Assembly (NCBI RefSeq): GCF_017498505.1
Contig: NZ_CP071798.1
Location: 2,911,001-2,975,000, forward strand
Direction: 5' to 3'
From: Sporosarcina sp. Te-1
GTDB taxonomy: Bacteria; Bacillota; Bacilli; Bacillales_A; Planococcaceae
Length of the DNA: 64,000 bases
Shown here: piece after piece, positions 1-8,643 of the stretch
How the letters are laid out: each line of letters begins with the position of its first letter
Numbering within the stretch: position 1 is the first letter of the stretch
Notes under the pieces: model-generated
The model's database searches: none
What the model was told of the DNA's origin: nothing
The model's input: only the letters and a program-made list of their open reading frames with translations
Translations under genes and position numbers: made by a program

Positions 1-1
1 T

Positions 2-199
2 GGAGTACTCAGCGGTTCCGAAGATTTCTCCTATATTTCCCAAGCAGTCCCGTCTGCGTTTGTTATCTTAGGGACAGGCAAAGAAGGTGAAGCGCCGGTT
101 CATAATCCCCGCATGAAGCAAAACGAGGAGATCTTCAAATATGGGGCGGCCCTGCATGCGAGCGTGGCGATGGGCTGGTTAGCATCACAACATAAATAA
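2..199 (+). CDS. M20-family amidohydrolase/peptidase, C-terminal end (partial)
   Basis: The gene enters from the left edge; the open frame starts at base 2 and ends with TAA at 197-199, leaving 65 residues. The visible part has the motifs GSEDFSYI and a later HNPR, followed by a helix with LHASVAMGWLA. This is the C-terminal end of the catalytic domain in M20D-type amidohydrolases (N-acyl-amino-acid or hippurate hydrolase type), where the E-D pair and the His of the HNP motif contribute to the di-metal site. Substrate cannot be told from this fragment. A strong terminator follows. Confidence 0.8.
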   Translation, partial: GVLSGSEDFSYISQAVPSAFVILGTGKEGEAPVHNPRMKQNEEIFKYGAALHASVAMGWLASQHK

Positions 200-225
200 A
201 CCCGCTAAGTGAATACAAAGGTAGG

Positions 226-270
226 ACCCAATTCCTTTTGCTCATAAGCGGGGAATTGGGTTTTTATTTT
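226..270 (+). terminator. Rho-independent terminator of the M20 gene
   Basis: The arms ACCCAATTCC (226-235) and GGAATTGGGT (252-261) form a perfect 10-bp stem followed by a T-rich run to 270. It lies 27 bases after the stop codon. From here to the next gene at 560 I see nothing coding; a TATAAT-like hexamer near 317 has no convincing -35. Confidence 0.85.
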
Positions 271-559
271 ATTCCTCTTGCTGAAGGGGGCATATTTCCT
301 CTGCAAGCAAATATATCTTATAATGAAAGATAGAAACCAAAACACACGAGGCATCAGGTAAGAACAGCCAGCACTTCCCTGTCCATCGAATTTGAGTTCA
401 ACTCAATAAACGAATGATGGGGGCGAATCATCATTTGTCTGTATAGCTATCAACTTATACGTGTAGAATGAAAGTAAGATAGATGAGGCATTGTCACGAA
501 ACTGATCTGAAAGTGTCATAGGTGGAAAATTAGATAAGATACGAGGGATGTACATTACA

Positions 560-1603
560 ATGGATGCGATCATCGAGTTTTTCCGAAAAAAAGAAGCGAA
601 ACGCTTCATCATTTTTATTTTGATCATCATCGTGCTATTCAGCGTACGAAGTATGATGAACCTTATTCTGCTCACTTTCATTTTTACCTTTTTAATGAAC
701 CGGCTCGTGGATTTCACGGCAAAACGTGTACGATTGAATCATAAACTGATTGTGATTTTGCTTTATACACTCATCGTAGGCTTACTGACAGTAGCGCTAC
801 TCAAATATTTACCGCTCATTTCTTATGAAATTTCCCAGCTAGTTACTCAAATTACAATTTTCTTTACACATGCAAAAGATCATCCGCTACTTGGCAATCT
901 GGAAGCCTTTATCTCCCTGGATAAGATTAATTCGTACATCGCCAATGGATTTTCATTCGTTGTGAAGTACTTCTCCGATATTAGCAAAATAAGTATTCAA
1001 GTAGTCATCGCTTTGATTTTAAGTTTGTTTTTCCTACTGGAGAAACCACGCCTGATTGAGTTCACCAGCAAGTTCAAACATAGCAAGATCGCACCATTCT
1101 ATTACGAGATCGAATTTTTCGGGAAAAAGTTCTCCCAAACGTTCGGAAAAGTGATCGAGGCACAATTCATCATCGCGCTCGTCAATACGGCGTTGTCCAT
1201 CATTATTTTGACAGTTCTAGGGTACCCGCAAATCGTCGGGTTGGCGATCATGATTTTCTTCCTCGGCCTTATCCCGGTGGCCGGAGTCATCATTTCCTTG
1301 ATTCCACTGACCATTATCGGTTTTACAATCGGCGGCGTTCTGACGGTAATCTACTTGCTCATCGCTGTTATGATCATCCATGCGATTGAAGCGTACATTC
1401 TGAATCCGAAGCTCATGTCGTCCAAAACGGACCTGCCCGTCTTCTACACATTCGTCGTACTGATTTTCTCACAAAACTTCTTCGGCGTATGGGGGCTGAT
1501 CATTGGAATCCCTGTCTTTGTCTTCCTACTCGATATACTGGATGTGACGAACAAAGAACCGAAACAAGTAACGGAAATTGCAAAAGACAAGAAGGATATA
1601 TAA
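560..1603 (+). CDS. AI-2E family transporter (PerM/YdiK-like permease)
   Basis: A 347-residue membrane protein with the topology of the AI-2E/UPF0118 family: a very hydrophobic N-terminal pair of helices, a soluble middle part (about residues 85-145), and a C-terminal bundle with Gly/Pro-rich helices (GLIPVAGVIISLIPL). The conserved tail segment EAYILNPKLMSSKTDLP is typical. Family members export autoinducer-2, sodium or other small solutes, so the substrate is open. I chose the ATG at 560, not 548, because the GAGGG ribosome site at 543-547 abuts 548 and would leave no spacing. It stands alone and ends in its own terminator. Confidence 0.85.
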   Translation: MDAIIEFFRKKEAKRFIIFILIIIVLFSVRSMMNLILLTFIFTFLMNRLVDFTAKRVRLNHKLIVILLYTLIVGLLTVALLKYLPLISYEISQLVTQITIFFTHAKDHPLLGNLEAFISLDKINSYIANGFSFVVKYFSDISKISIQVVIALILSLFFLLEKPRLIEFTSKFKHSKIAPFYYEIEFFGKKFSQTFGKVIEAQFIIALVNTALSIIILTVLGYPQIVGLAIMIFFLGLIPVAGVIISLIPLTIIGFTIGGVLTVIYLLIAVMIIHAIEAYILNPKLMSSKTDLPVFYTFVVLIFSQNFFGVWGLIIGIPVFVFLLDILDVTNKEPKQVTEIAKDKKDI

Positions 1604-1623
1604 CGTCCTTCTTGTCTTTTTTT
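1583..1623 (+). terminator. Terminator after the AI-2E family gene
   Basis: AAAGACAAGAAGGA and TCCTTCTTGTCTTT form a 14-bp stem overlapping the end of the permease gene, followed by seven or more T. The convergent minus-strand gene ends at 1628, so the hairpin may also serve it, although the minus-strand T run is poor. Confidence 0.8.
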
Positions 1624-1627
1624 GACT

Positions 1628-2944
1628 TTATTTTATTTCAATACTTACATTGCCGTTGATATAGGAAGGGTAAGCGTGTAATGGAAGACGCAGCGGATTT
1701 GTATATGCTTTATTTGACAGTTCAAAACCAAGATGAATGATTTCGTCATCTGTAGAATAATACGTTCCTGATACTATATCGAGTTGTTCACCTTTGGCAT
1801 CAAAAATTGTTGTAAACGGATCATGGTGATATCCTGCTTCCCCTAGCATTTCAATGTTCACAAACCTCCCATTCACTGTGAGATTTTTGAATCTTGGATC
1901 CTTCGGCTGGCGGACAACCTCCTTTTTCTCCGTGTCAATGACAATGAAAGCCTCTTCCCGATCCATCGCCATCAACTTGTTGAATTTCAATGTCAGGTGA
2001 TCACTCTCTTTGAAATAGTTACTCTGTAAGTAGAACGTATTCACATTTGGGTTTTCCGATCCGCTAGCTGACACTCCATTTTGTATGGAAGTCCAAATCT
2101 CTCCCTTCTCATCCTCCAGGCGCAAATCTTCGATGCCAAAAATTCTCATGGAATTATCGGCATCATATTCAATTTCTATCGCTGTTTTGATGGATCCAAT
2201 GGTGACTGAGCGAACATGAATTTTCTGCCCCTCGACTTCCACAGTTTTATTGATTACATACTGTTCCTTCTTGATAGGTTTCAATTCTACTTGGAAAGGT
2301 ATTTGTATCGTTTCGCTTGCCTCTTCTCCAGGCTCATCAGCAATCGTGTATTCGATTAACAGCTCTCCAGTTGGCACCTTCGATTCAAATTCGAGCTCCG
2401 CCGTATTGGTTGAGGTTCTCTCATTTGGGTAACTGGTATTATGTGAAACCTTTTTCGAAATTTCCACACCATGTTGGTCCAATAACCGAACATTTTGTAT
2501 GTGTCCTATATGGGCGCTTTTTTGTTGGATGGTTGAAAAAGCAACCAAACTTGTCTCATCTGTAATAATTCCTTCGAGCGTCACTTTAAAACGATCAGAT
2601 TCGTTGCTACCACCGATCGTCTGATAATGTTCATTTTCAATCGCCAACTGCAAGCCTTTATTGTCTTGAATCAAATCCACGATGGCTGACATGCCAGGAA
2701 TGGAGGCGATGGCACTGGCCAATACGGGGGAGACGCGTATGGATGTGATGAACGCGAGCATCAAGACGGCTGCCGCCACGATCGTCCAAACTCCTCGTTT
2801 CCGAAACCAGCGTTTCCGTTTGGATTTCTTCTCTTTCGCCCGCTCAAATCCTTGCAAGATGGCGTTCTCCAACGGCTCCTTCGGTATCTCTTGTTTCTCG
2901 ATTGTTTCCTTCCACTTTTCCAAGTTCTTTTCATCCTCAAGCAC
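1628..2944 (-). CDS. DUF4179 domain protein, probable membrane anti-sigma factor
   Basis: 438 residues. A charged N-terminal cytoplasmic part (1-48) is followed by one membrane helix (about 49-70) and a long beta-rich extracellular part, the arrangement of DUF4179 (with a DUF5643-like C-terminal part) proteins that sit beside ECF sigma genes. The start overlaps the end of the sigma gene by 8 bases (2937-2944), implying translational coupling. By context its N-terminus should hold the partner sigma factor at the membrane until an envelope signal releases it. The signal is unknown. No lipobox or protease motif is visible. Confidence 0.8.
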   Translation of the reverse strand: MLEDEKNLEKWKETIEKQEIPKEPLENAILQGFERAKEKKSKRKRWFRKRGVWTIVAAAVLMLAFITSIRVSPVLASAIASIPGMSAIVDLIQDNKGLQLAIENEHYQTIGGSNESDRFKVTLEGIITDETSLVAFSTIQQKSAHIGHIQNVRLLDQHGVEISKKVSHNTSYPNERTSTNTAELEFESKVPTGELLIEYTIADEPGEEASETIQIPFQVELKPIKKEQYVINKTVEVEGQKIHVRSVTIGSIKTAIEIEYDADNSMRIFGIEDLRLEDEKGEIWTSIQNGVSASGSENPNVNTFYLQSNYFKESDHLTLKFNKLMAMDREEAFIVIDTEKKEVVRQPKDPRFKNLTVNGRFVNIEMLGEAGYHHDPFTTIFDAKGEQLDIVSGTYYSTDDEIIHLGFELSNKAYTNPLRLPLHAYPSYINGNVSIEIK

Positions 2945-3458
2945 GGCGTTCCTCTCCCCTCTCTTCGAAAATTGCCCGCAGCGATTTGATTGCCTTGTAT
3001 AGCCTCGTTTTCACGGTTCCTTCCGGTGTTGAGGTCATATCCGCAATTTCTTTGATTGTAATGTCATGCAAATATTTCATATGGACCAACTGGCGATCCT
3101 TCTCGGGTAAATGACTTAGTGCCTCTTCTACTTCAAGATAGGTGAAATCATCACTGACTCCACTGACATGCATCAATTCCTCATCGGACACAAGGCGCTT
3201 CTTCTTCTGGAGAATATCATGGCAATAATTCATCATGATTCGAATGAGCCACGTCTTCGCATACTCCGGCATACGCAACGTGTGGATCTTCTCATACGCT
3301 CGAAACGTCACTTCCTGAACCGCTTCCAGTGCCTCTCCCTCATTTTTCAAATAAGCAAGCGCCGTCCGATAAAGCGCCTCCTGATGAAGAAACATCAATT
3401 GCAAAAAGGCTTCATCATCCCCTCGGATCGCGTGTTTCGCAAGCTCGATCTCTTCCAA
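2937..3458 (-). CDS. ECF (group 4) RNA polymerase sigma factor
   Basis: 173 residues with region 2 (about residues 18-85, ending in KTWLIRIMMNYCHDILQ) and region 4 (about 110-160, with YLHDITIKEIADMTSTPEGT as helix-turn-helix), and no region 1.1 or 3, so this is an ECF sigma factor of the SigV/SigW type. The start is TTG at 3458, preceded by a GGGGGTGGG ribosome site. The overlapping DUF4179 gene is its likely membrane anti-sigma. A candidate ECF-type promoter 30-60 bases upstream suggests autoregulation. The regulon cannot be predicted. Confidence 0.9.
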   Translation of the reverse strand: MEEIELAKHAIRGDDEAFLQLMFLHQEALYRTALAYLKNEGEALEAVQEVTFRAYEKIHTLRMPEYAKTWLIRIMMNYCHDILQKKKRLVSDEELMHVSGVSDDFTYLEVEEALSHLPEKDRQLVHMKYLHDITIKEIADMTSTPEGTVKTRLYKAIKSLRAIFEERGEERRA

Positions 3459-3488
3459 CTTCCCACCCCCAACTGCACCACTTATACA

Positions 3489-3517
3489 TTAGACCCCACA
3501 AGCGTAAAAAAGTTTTG
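3489..3517 (-). promoter_or_regulatory. Candidate ECF sigma autoregulatory promoter
   Basis: On the minus strand CAAAAC is followed by exactly 16 bases and then GGTCTAA. This matches the layout of Bacillus ECF promoters (AAC at -35, 16-base spacer, CGTCTA at -10) with one change in the -10. It lies directly upstream of the ECF sigma gene. A second possible -35, TGAAAC, lies further upstream but the spacer would be 21 bases. Confidence 0.5.
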
Positions 3518-3531
3518 TTTCACGGGAAACA
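3516..3531. promoter_or_regulatory. parS/Noc-site-like hybrid palindrome
   Basis: TGTTTCACGGGAAACA differs from a perfect parS palindrome (TGTTTCACGTGAAACA) at one central base. That change turns the right half into the Noc-site half (GGGAAA), while the left half remains parS-like (TTTCAC). It overlaps the -35 of the candidate ECF promoter. Whether Spo0J or Noc binds it is open. Confidence 0.4.
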
Positions 3532-3540
3532 TTTTAGAGG

Positions 3541-3580
3541 AACAACAAAATGCCAGAGACTACACTTCTGTCCCTGGCAC
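3541..3580 (-). terminator. Terminator of the ZIP transporter gene
   Basis: On the minus strand GTGCCAGGGAC and GTCTCTGGCA form a hairpin (3551-3580) followed by TTTTGTTGTT (3541-3550). It is downstream of the ZIP gene, about 140 bases after its stop, and prevents read-through into the sigma operon promoter. Confidence 0.55.
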
Positions 3581-3716
3581 TTTCAAATTCCATTTATCGT
3601 ATACTGATATACCCGTCAACAAATAACCGTTTAGTTCAATCAATCTATGAAGATCAATAACAACATGGGGTGATATGTATTTTTCCATCTGCAAGCAATG
3701 GCCTCTCTCCCCGCTT

Positions 3717-4424
3717 TCATTCCAAACACAACAAATAAACAGCCATCAATCCAAAGGCAATGCTGGCAACAAAAACACTATACGTATTCGAGGATCGCCG
3801 AATGGATTCCGGCAGGATTTCTTTCATCGTGACCATATAGATCGTACCGACAGACAAGCTGATCAGAAACGCCCAAAACACATGATGCTGCGCACCGATC
3901 AGTTGGCCGAGAAAGGCGCCAGCCGCCACTGGCAACGCAATCAAAACGGAGAGGATGCACAGCACAAAGAACCGAATCCCAGCTATGCAGAACGGGGTAA
4001 ATAAAACCATGCCTTCTGGAATATTATGCAGCAGCATCGCTTGCAATAGAGCAAAGCCAACTTCCGTCTGCTCGCTCGTCCCTAAAACTACCCCCATCGG
4101 GAAATTGTGGAGTGAAATGATTGCAGCTAGAAATATTCCTGTGTTTCTGCCATGGTCCTTCCTTGAATGATTTGGAAAAAGCCGATGCATCCACTCAAAC
4201 AGAAGAACACCGACTCCAAACCCCCCAGCAAAGACGAACCAATTTCCCAGTTCTATCGCTTCGGGGATAATCTCGATGCTGACCAATCCTAGGAGAAGGC
4301 CCGTACATACCGCGTAGACGGTACCGATACTTCGCTTGAACCGATGAATGATGGACGCAATCCCTCCGCCCAACCCGATTCCGAAACAAGTTGCTATGAA
4401 GCCGACGAACCAAACATGCCCCAA
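3717..4424 (-). CDS. ZIP family metal permease (ZupT/GufA-like)
   Basis: 235 residues with about eight membrane helices. The hallmark helices IV and V carry the metal-binding residues: ISLHNFPMGVVLGT (His-Asn-x-Pro) and LLHNIPEGMVLFTP (His-Asn-x-Pro-Glu-Gly). This HNxPEG signature identifies ZIP transporters, which bring zinc, iron or manganese into the cytosol. The start is TTG at 4424 behind AAAGGATGG; an ATG nearby is out of frame. It is monocistronic. No convincing Zur or Fur operator was seen upstream. Confidence 0.88.
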   Translation of the reverse strand: MGHVWFVGFIATCFGIGLGGGIASIIHRFKRSIGTVYAVCTGLLLGLVSIEIIPEAIELGNWFVFAGGFGVGVLLFEWMHRLFPNHSRKDHGRNTGIFLAAIISLHNFPMGVVLGTSEQTEVGFALLQAMLLHNIPEGMVLFTPFCIAGIRFFVLCILSVLIALPVAAGAFLGQLIGAQHHVFWAFLISLSVGTIYMVTMKEILPESIRRSSNTYSVFVASIAFGLMAVYLLCLE

Positions 4425-4504
4425 TTAACCATCCTTTAGTTATCTATTTGTATCGTTATATGGGAGGAGAGCGTAGATTATTCCGGTAAAAGGTTCAAGG
4501 AGCT

Positions 4505-5617
4505 TTACGTATTTTTGTTATTCTTCATTTTATTGATGAGCTCTATATATTGTGTATCTCCGTACCCGATCATTGGAAAAACCTTGAATAAACGCCTCAA
4601 TAATTCCGCTTCTGGTACATGCATATTCTGTGAAATGTATTGTGTCACTTCATTTTTTTCCTTCTGCAGCTCTAGATATAATACACTGGCCTGATACAAC
4701 ACGGGGAGCAGCCCTTCCCCTGGCTTCCGATGATGGACCAAGATCTCCTGATACGCGGCGTCAAAGCTTCCTAACGTAAGCTCTGTTTGGTTTACTTTGA
4801 ATTCATCCTCTCTAAAGCTATTTAAAAATACCTTGCCTTTATAATCCGACTGTTCCAGATAGGCAAGAAGCGTTAGAAGATTCATCTGACAAAACACATC
4901 TTCTCCAAACCATAAGACGATGTAGTTATAGTCCTTCTGAAACAAATCGTGTAACGGGTGGATAACTTTGCTACAGTAACTTTCTATCGTTTCCCCATGC
5001 CCCATCGCTCGTGTTTGAATGAATTCGGAATCGAAAATAATACTCGATGTTTTGTGTACACACATGGCTTCATTGAAGGGTACATAATCCGAATCCCCCA
5101 TCAGCCTTTTACTTTTGAATTCCTCATACATCAGCTGACCGTTTAAGATATTCAATACATCCCGATCAAACAGCTCGCTTTTCGTACTCTGTAAATTGGC
5201 TACCTCGGTCTCTCTATTCCTATTCATTTTATAATGATCCTCCCTCGTATCGATCTGGAGCTTGGCAAATGATTGAATCGGCATTTGACGGAGTTGAAAT
5301 TCTTTTGGGCTCACACCGAAAACTGTTTTAAATGCTCTGCTATAGGAATCCTGCGACGAATAGTTATAATCCAAAGCAACGTCCATGATCTTTCGTTGGT
5401 TGGCTAAGTCTTTCGTAGACAAATACAATCTTCTCAGCAGGATATATCGTCGAATGCTCAGACCTGTTGCCTGATGAAATTTGAACGAGCAGTAATAAGG
5501 AGAATACCCCATATGATCAGCTAACTCCTCTAACGAAAAACCACTTTGTAAATGTTCCTCAATCCAATCAATCATCTGCTGGATATATGCCTTCATTTGC
5601 CTCACTCCTTTATCCAA
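4505..5617 (-). CDS. AraC-family regulator with long C-terminal effector-like domain
   Basis: 370 residues. Two AraC helix-turn-helix units occupy residues 1-110 (FSLEELADHMGYSPYYCSFK, then ALDYNYSSQDSYSRAFKTVF). The rest (about 150-370) contains GDSDYVPFNEAMC and WFGEDVFCQMNLLTLLAYLE, which look like the DUF1835-type fold seen in small Bacillus proteins, here fused to a DNA-binding domain that is N-terminal instead of C-terminal. It is divergent from the saccharopine-dehydrogenase-like gene at 5801, a likely target. The ligand is unknown. Confidence 0.8.
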   Translation of the reverse strand: MDKGVRQMKAYIQQMIDWIEEHLQSGFSLEELADHMGYSPYYCSFKFHQATGLSIRRYILLRRLYLSTKDLANQRKIMDVALDYNYSSQDSYSRAFKTVFGVSPKEFQLRQMPIQSFAKLQIDTREDHYKMNRNRETEVANLQSTKSELFDRDVLNILNGQLMYEEFKSKRLMGDSDYVPFNEAMCVHKTSSIIFDSEFIQTRAMGHGETIESYCSKVIHPLHDLFQKDYNYIVLWFGEDVFCQMNLLTLLAYLEQSDYKGKVFLNSFREDEFKVNQTELTLGSFDAAYQEILVHHRKPGEGLLPVLYQASVLYLELQKEKNEVTQYISQNMHVPEAELLRRLFKVFPMIGYGDTQYIELINKMKNNKNT

Positions 5618-5800
5618 TTATAAGACGCATTGATTTTATTGTTTTGATAATTGTTGTGCTAAAAAGAATTCACTTCAAGTAATTAGTAGAGAACAGCCTG
5701 TATAAACCAAATCATACAGTTGCAAGCTAGTAGTTTCATACAAGCAACTGCTCCCGTTCTTCATAAACTATTTTAATAACAAGTGAAAGGGAGTGTTACG

Positions 5801-7066
5801 ATGGGACAACCAAATCCCTTTTCCATCACTCTTCTTGGAAGTGGCGGAGGGGTTGCAAAAGCAGTGTTAGCCATTCTGAATCAATCGGCACAGGACAAAA
5901 AGGACCCGATGTACCCTATAATACGCAAGTCACAGCTTCACTTAATTGACATCAATCAAAAGGACAAAGAGTATTACAGACGATTATGCCCCAACCTAAT
6001 AAATAGAATGAGGCTTCACCAGCTGGATCTGAAAAATGTAAGTCAATTTAAGGCCCATCTCAAAAGGACCAAAACGAAACTAGTCATTGATGTGTCCTGG
6101 GCCGATACAATTGAAATGCTTACATGCTGCAATGAATTAGGTATTTTATACATCAATTCAGCCTTCGAAAACACGCAGGTCGACGAGGACGAGAGTCTCT
6201 ATGGTTTTCCACTCACAGAGCGATACAATCGATTCGAAGACAGCAAAAAGAATTTGACCTCTGTGAAAGCAATTGTTAACTCTGGAATGAATCCCGGGGT
6301 AGTTCAGTGGATGGCATTACGCCTGATGAAGGATAACCGGGGCAAAAAACCGTTAGCGTGCTACATTGTAGAGCATGATAGTTCCTTTTTTGCAGACAAA
6401 TCATTAATCGATCCTAAAACAATCTACACCACTTGGTCAGTAGAATGCTTTCTAGATGAGGCTATATTGAGCTATCCAATGTTTGTCCAACATAATCTGC
6501 AGCATTATTTTTATGAAGAAGTCTATGCCATGGAGTATAAAGTACGGCTAGGGGAAAAAGAATTTTATGGTTGTCTAATGCCCCATGAAGAAGTCATTAC
6601 ATTAGGTGATTTATTTGATATGCAGATTGGATTTATTTATCGTGTCAATGAACATACAACGGAGTTAATCAGAAATAATTTAGACAACGTAGACGATCTG
6701 TGGGATTGGAATATGGTTTTGATTGACCCAGAAATCGGGGAAGTGGAAGGAGAAGACCAAGTAGGTGTGCTTCTAGTTTACGAAGATAAGGAAAAGTATA
6801 TATATAATACCCTGAAAAGCAGTGACATTTATCCGAAATACAAAACGAATGCCACCTACTTTCAAGTGGCTTGTGGTCTTTACGCAGGGATTGCCAGCTT
6901 ACTTTTAGATGATCTCCCTGCCGGCATCCATTACGTGGATGAGCTGTTGCTTACTACTCAAAGCAAGTACGGAGACTACCTAACCTATCATATGACTGAC
7001 TTTGTCATGGGAGAAAATAAGGGCTCTGATGGCTTGTTGCATCAAAGGCTGAGATTCATCGAATAG
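5801..7066 (+). CDS. Saccharopine dehydrogenase / homospermidine synthase-like protein
   Basis: 421 residues. The N-terminus has a Rossmann nucleotide-binding loop (ITLLGSGGGVAKAVLAIL) and then a strand with LHLIDIN, as in NAD(P)-dependent saccharopine dehydrogenase and homospermidine synthase folds. The middle segment INSAFEN...NSGMNPGVVQWMALR matches the homospermidine-synthase-type active-site region. Related Bacillus proteins are sometimes labelled S-adenosylmethionine-decarboxylase-related, hinting at polyamine chemistry; the reaction is not established. ATG 5801 is preferred over GTG 5783 because AAAGGGAG (5786-5793) sits 7 bases before it. Confidence 0.7.
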   Translation: MGQPNPFSITLLGSGGGVAKAVLAILNQSAQDKKDPMYPIIRKSQLHLIDINQKDKEYYRRLCPNLINRMRLHQLDLKNVSQFKAHLKRTKTKLVIDVSWADTIEMLTCCNELGILYINSAFENTQVDEDESLYGFPLTERYNRFEDSKKNLTSVKAIVNSGMNPGVVQWMALRLMKDNRGKKPLACYIVEHDSSFFADKSLIDPKTIYTTWSVECFLDEAILSYPMFVQHNLQHYFYEEVYAMEYKVRLGEKEFYGCLMPHEEVITLGDLFDMQIGFIYRVNEHTTELIRNNLDNVDDLWDWNMVLIDPEIGEVEGEDQVGVLLVYEDKEKYIYNTLKSSDIYPKYKTNATYFQVACGLYAGIASLLLDDLPAGIHYVDELLLTTQSKYGDYLTYHMTDFVMGENKGSDGLLHQRLRFIE

Positions 7067-7123
7067 TTGGGCTCATTATTGTCTTCTAGGACAAACCTGG
7101 TTAGCAGGATAAGGGGGATTCTC

Positions 7124-7423
7124 CTAGGGAAGGAAACATCGAAGAATGATTGATTCTTTGATGTTTCTTGGCCCGTTCATCGTAGACACACAGACAACAC
7201 TCTTTCCTTTCAAAAGTCCCTCTGGAAAAAGCTCCTTCGTATCCCTATAGGCAAAATTAGAAGCAAATAATTGATCAATATATCCTAACCGCATCGCGGG
7301 CGGTCTTCCCCACCAAATGGGATAAATAAAAACGATTTGGTCCGCCCATGTAAGCTGTTCTCTGTATTTTTCAATGGCAGGGTCCGTATACATATCACGT
7401 CTTCTTTTATGCTCATTGAAAAC
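7124..7423 (-). pseudogene. Flavodoxin-fold NAD(P)H oxidoreductase remnant
   Basis: The reading frame carries ADQIVFIYPIWWGRPPAM and GYIDQLFASNFAYR, the flavin-binding and dimer segment of YwrO/KefF-type NAD(P)H quinone oxidoreductases. Upstream the frame is closed by TAA, so the N-terminal FMN-binding part is missing. Downstream the protein runs into a short unrelated tail (after STMNGPR) encoded by an inverted repeat, so the C-terminal third is missing too. The piece is about 90 residues against roughly 180-200 expected. Confidence 0.7.
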
Positions 7424-7539
7424 TTAAATTGGATTAGAGGATATTGAACGGGCAATCGATATTCTTCAGTCAAAATTATTTTATCCCGAAACGTAAAAAA
7501 GCTCCCCCACTGATTAAGAGAGCTCTGTGTTCTTAGCAT

Positions 7540-8019
7540 TTAAGAATAGTTTTGAACCATGTCTTCGACATACGATAGAAAATTCGGGTATGCTGAGGTG
7601 CCTTTCAATCGTTCTGCTGCTTCCCATAAAGGCAATATGGCTGCATCCTCCTTTTTCGCATAAAGGAGAGTGTACGGCTCTTTAGGTTGATCACTTCCGT
7701 GAAGGACAGGAGAATAATCGTAAACAGCTTGAAATTCATACCAGCAAAAATCCATATGACAATTATTATTAATTACCTCTCCTACATATGCGCCTATCCG
7801 AACTACAAAATTATCAAAGTGTTGATGTAAAAGTTCCGTACCCATTAATCTTTTGGCATACAAATCAATAATTCGAATACTCTCTATTGAAAAGTCCAGA
7901 TTTCTCTTCGTCAGGTTCTCTTGATCCCAGGCATCTTCGGATACATCCTGGTACATGAGTTTGGCTATACCTTTCAAATCATCTTTTACTAATTTATTTC
8001 TCCCGAAAAAATCAAACAT
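7540..8019 (-). CDS. Hypothetical protein, 159 aa
   Basis: I do not recognise this protein. It is acidic, soluble and without signal peptide or membrane helix, with aromatic-rich segments such as HMDFCWYEFQAVYDYSP. It starts with ATG at 8019, 15 bases after the stop of the GNAT gene on the same strand (8035), so the two are probably co-transcribed in the order GNAT, then this gene. Confidence 0.6.
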   Translation of the reverse strand: MFDFFGRNKLVKDDLKGIAKLMYQDVSEDAWDQENLTKRNLDFSIESIRIIDLYAKRLMGTELLHQHFDNFVVRIGAYVGEVINNNCHMDFCWYEFQAVYDYSPVLHGSDQPKEPYTLLYAKKEDAAILPLWEAAERLKGTSAYPNFLSYVEDMVQNYS

Positions 8020-8034
8020 AGTTGGAGTCTCCTC

Positions 8035-8580
8035 TTAGGAATTTACTATATATGCCATCTCTAATCGTACTTCATTTTTTACAACATCCTCATTCGAGTA
8101 TGAAATCGTGTTCAAGCCGACTACTCGAAAGCCGTTCCGCAAGTAAAATTGAATGGCAGGATAATTGGAGGTCTGTGTTTCTAAAACAATGGAGCGAGCT
8201 CCTAATTCAACTGCTCTTTGTTTCGCCATGTCGATGAATTTCCTGCCAATCCTCTTCTTTTGAAACGAAGGATAGACGTGTAAATCATGGATTAACAATG
8301 TATGATTCCAGTCCATTTCTTGGATCATCATAATCCCAGCCTCTGTCCCGTTCACTTCTGCCGTATAGGCTTCAGCGCCTTCTTTATATTCCTCAAATAT
8401 ATTTTCTTCCATGCTTTTCACAAATGGCTTATCAAAACATTCTTCTCGTAAGGTGAACACCCACCCTTTGTCTATTTCTTCTTGGTCTACCTCATAGTAT
8501 TTCTCCGATGTATAACAGTACCGTACTTTTTTTCCTGCTAGATAATTTTCTTTATAGATTCGTTGAATGGTTGACATCAT
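8035..8580 (-). CDS. GNAT family N-acetyltransferase (streptothricin-acetyltransferase-like)
   Basis: 181 residues. The acetyl-CoA fold is clear: strand LIHDLHVYPSFQKKRIGRKF (motif A with the Q/R-x-x-G-x-G/R-type loop, here QKKRIGR) and the motif B part with YLRNGFRVVG. The segment IVLETQTSNYPAIQFYLRNG resembles SatA-type streptothricin acetyltransferases; this is resemblance only, and the true acceptor is unknown. It is divergent from the MarR gene, and the palindromic operator in the shared intergenic region could control both. Confidence 0.8.
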   Translation of the reverse strand: MMSTIQRIYKENYLAGKKVRYCYTSEKYYEVDQEEIDKGWVFTLREECFDKPFVKSMEENIFEEYKEGAEAYTAEVNGTEAGIMMIQEMDWNHTLLIHDLHVYPSFQKKRIGRKFIDMAKQRAVELGARSIVLETQTSNYPAIQFYLRNGFRVVGLNTISYSNEDVVKNEVRLEMAYIVNS

Positions 8581-8643
8581 AATATCTCCCTCCTCCTATC
8601 AATTTACTGTAAAACGCTAATTTAGTTTCGCTACTTGCAAATT

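Noticed and set aside
3590..3716. Small coding gene between the ECF operon and the ZIP gene
   Set aside because: Only short frames without ribosome sites; treated as the ZIP 3' untranslated region.
7285..7539. Minus-strand open frame of 84 codons overlapping the oxidoreductase remnant
   Set aside because: Its downstream half is the out-of-frame reading of the flavodoxin-type sequence, and its upstream half shows no recognisable domain; it may contain pieces of the original N-terminus but cannot be supported as a gene.
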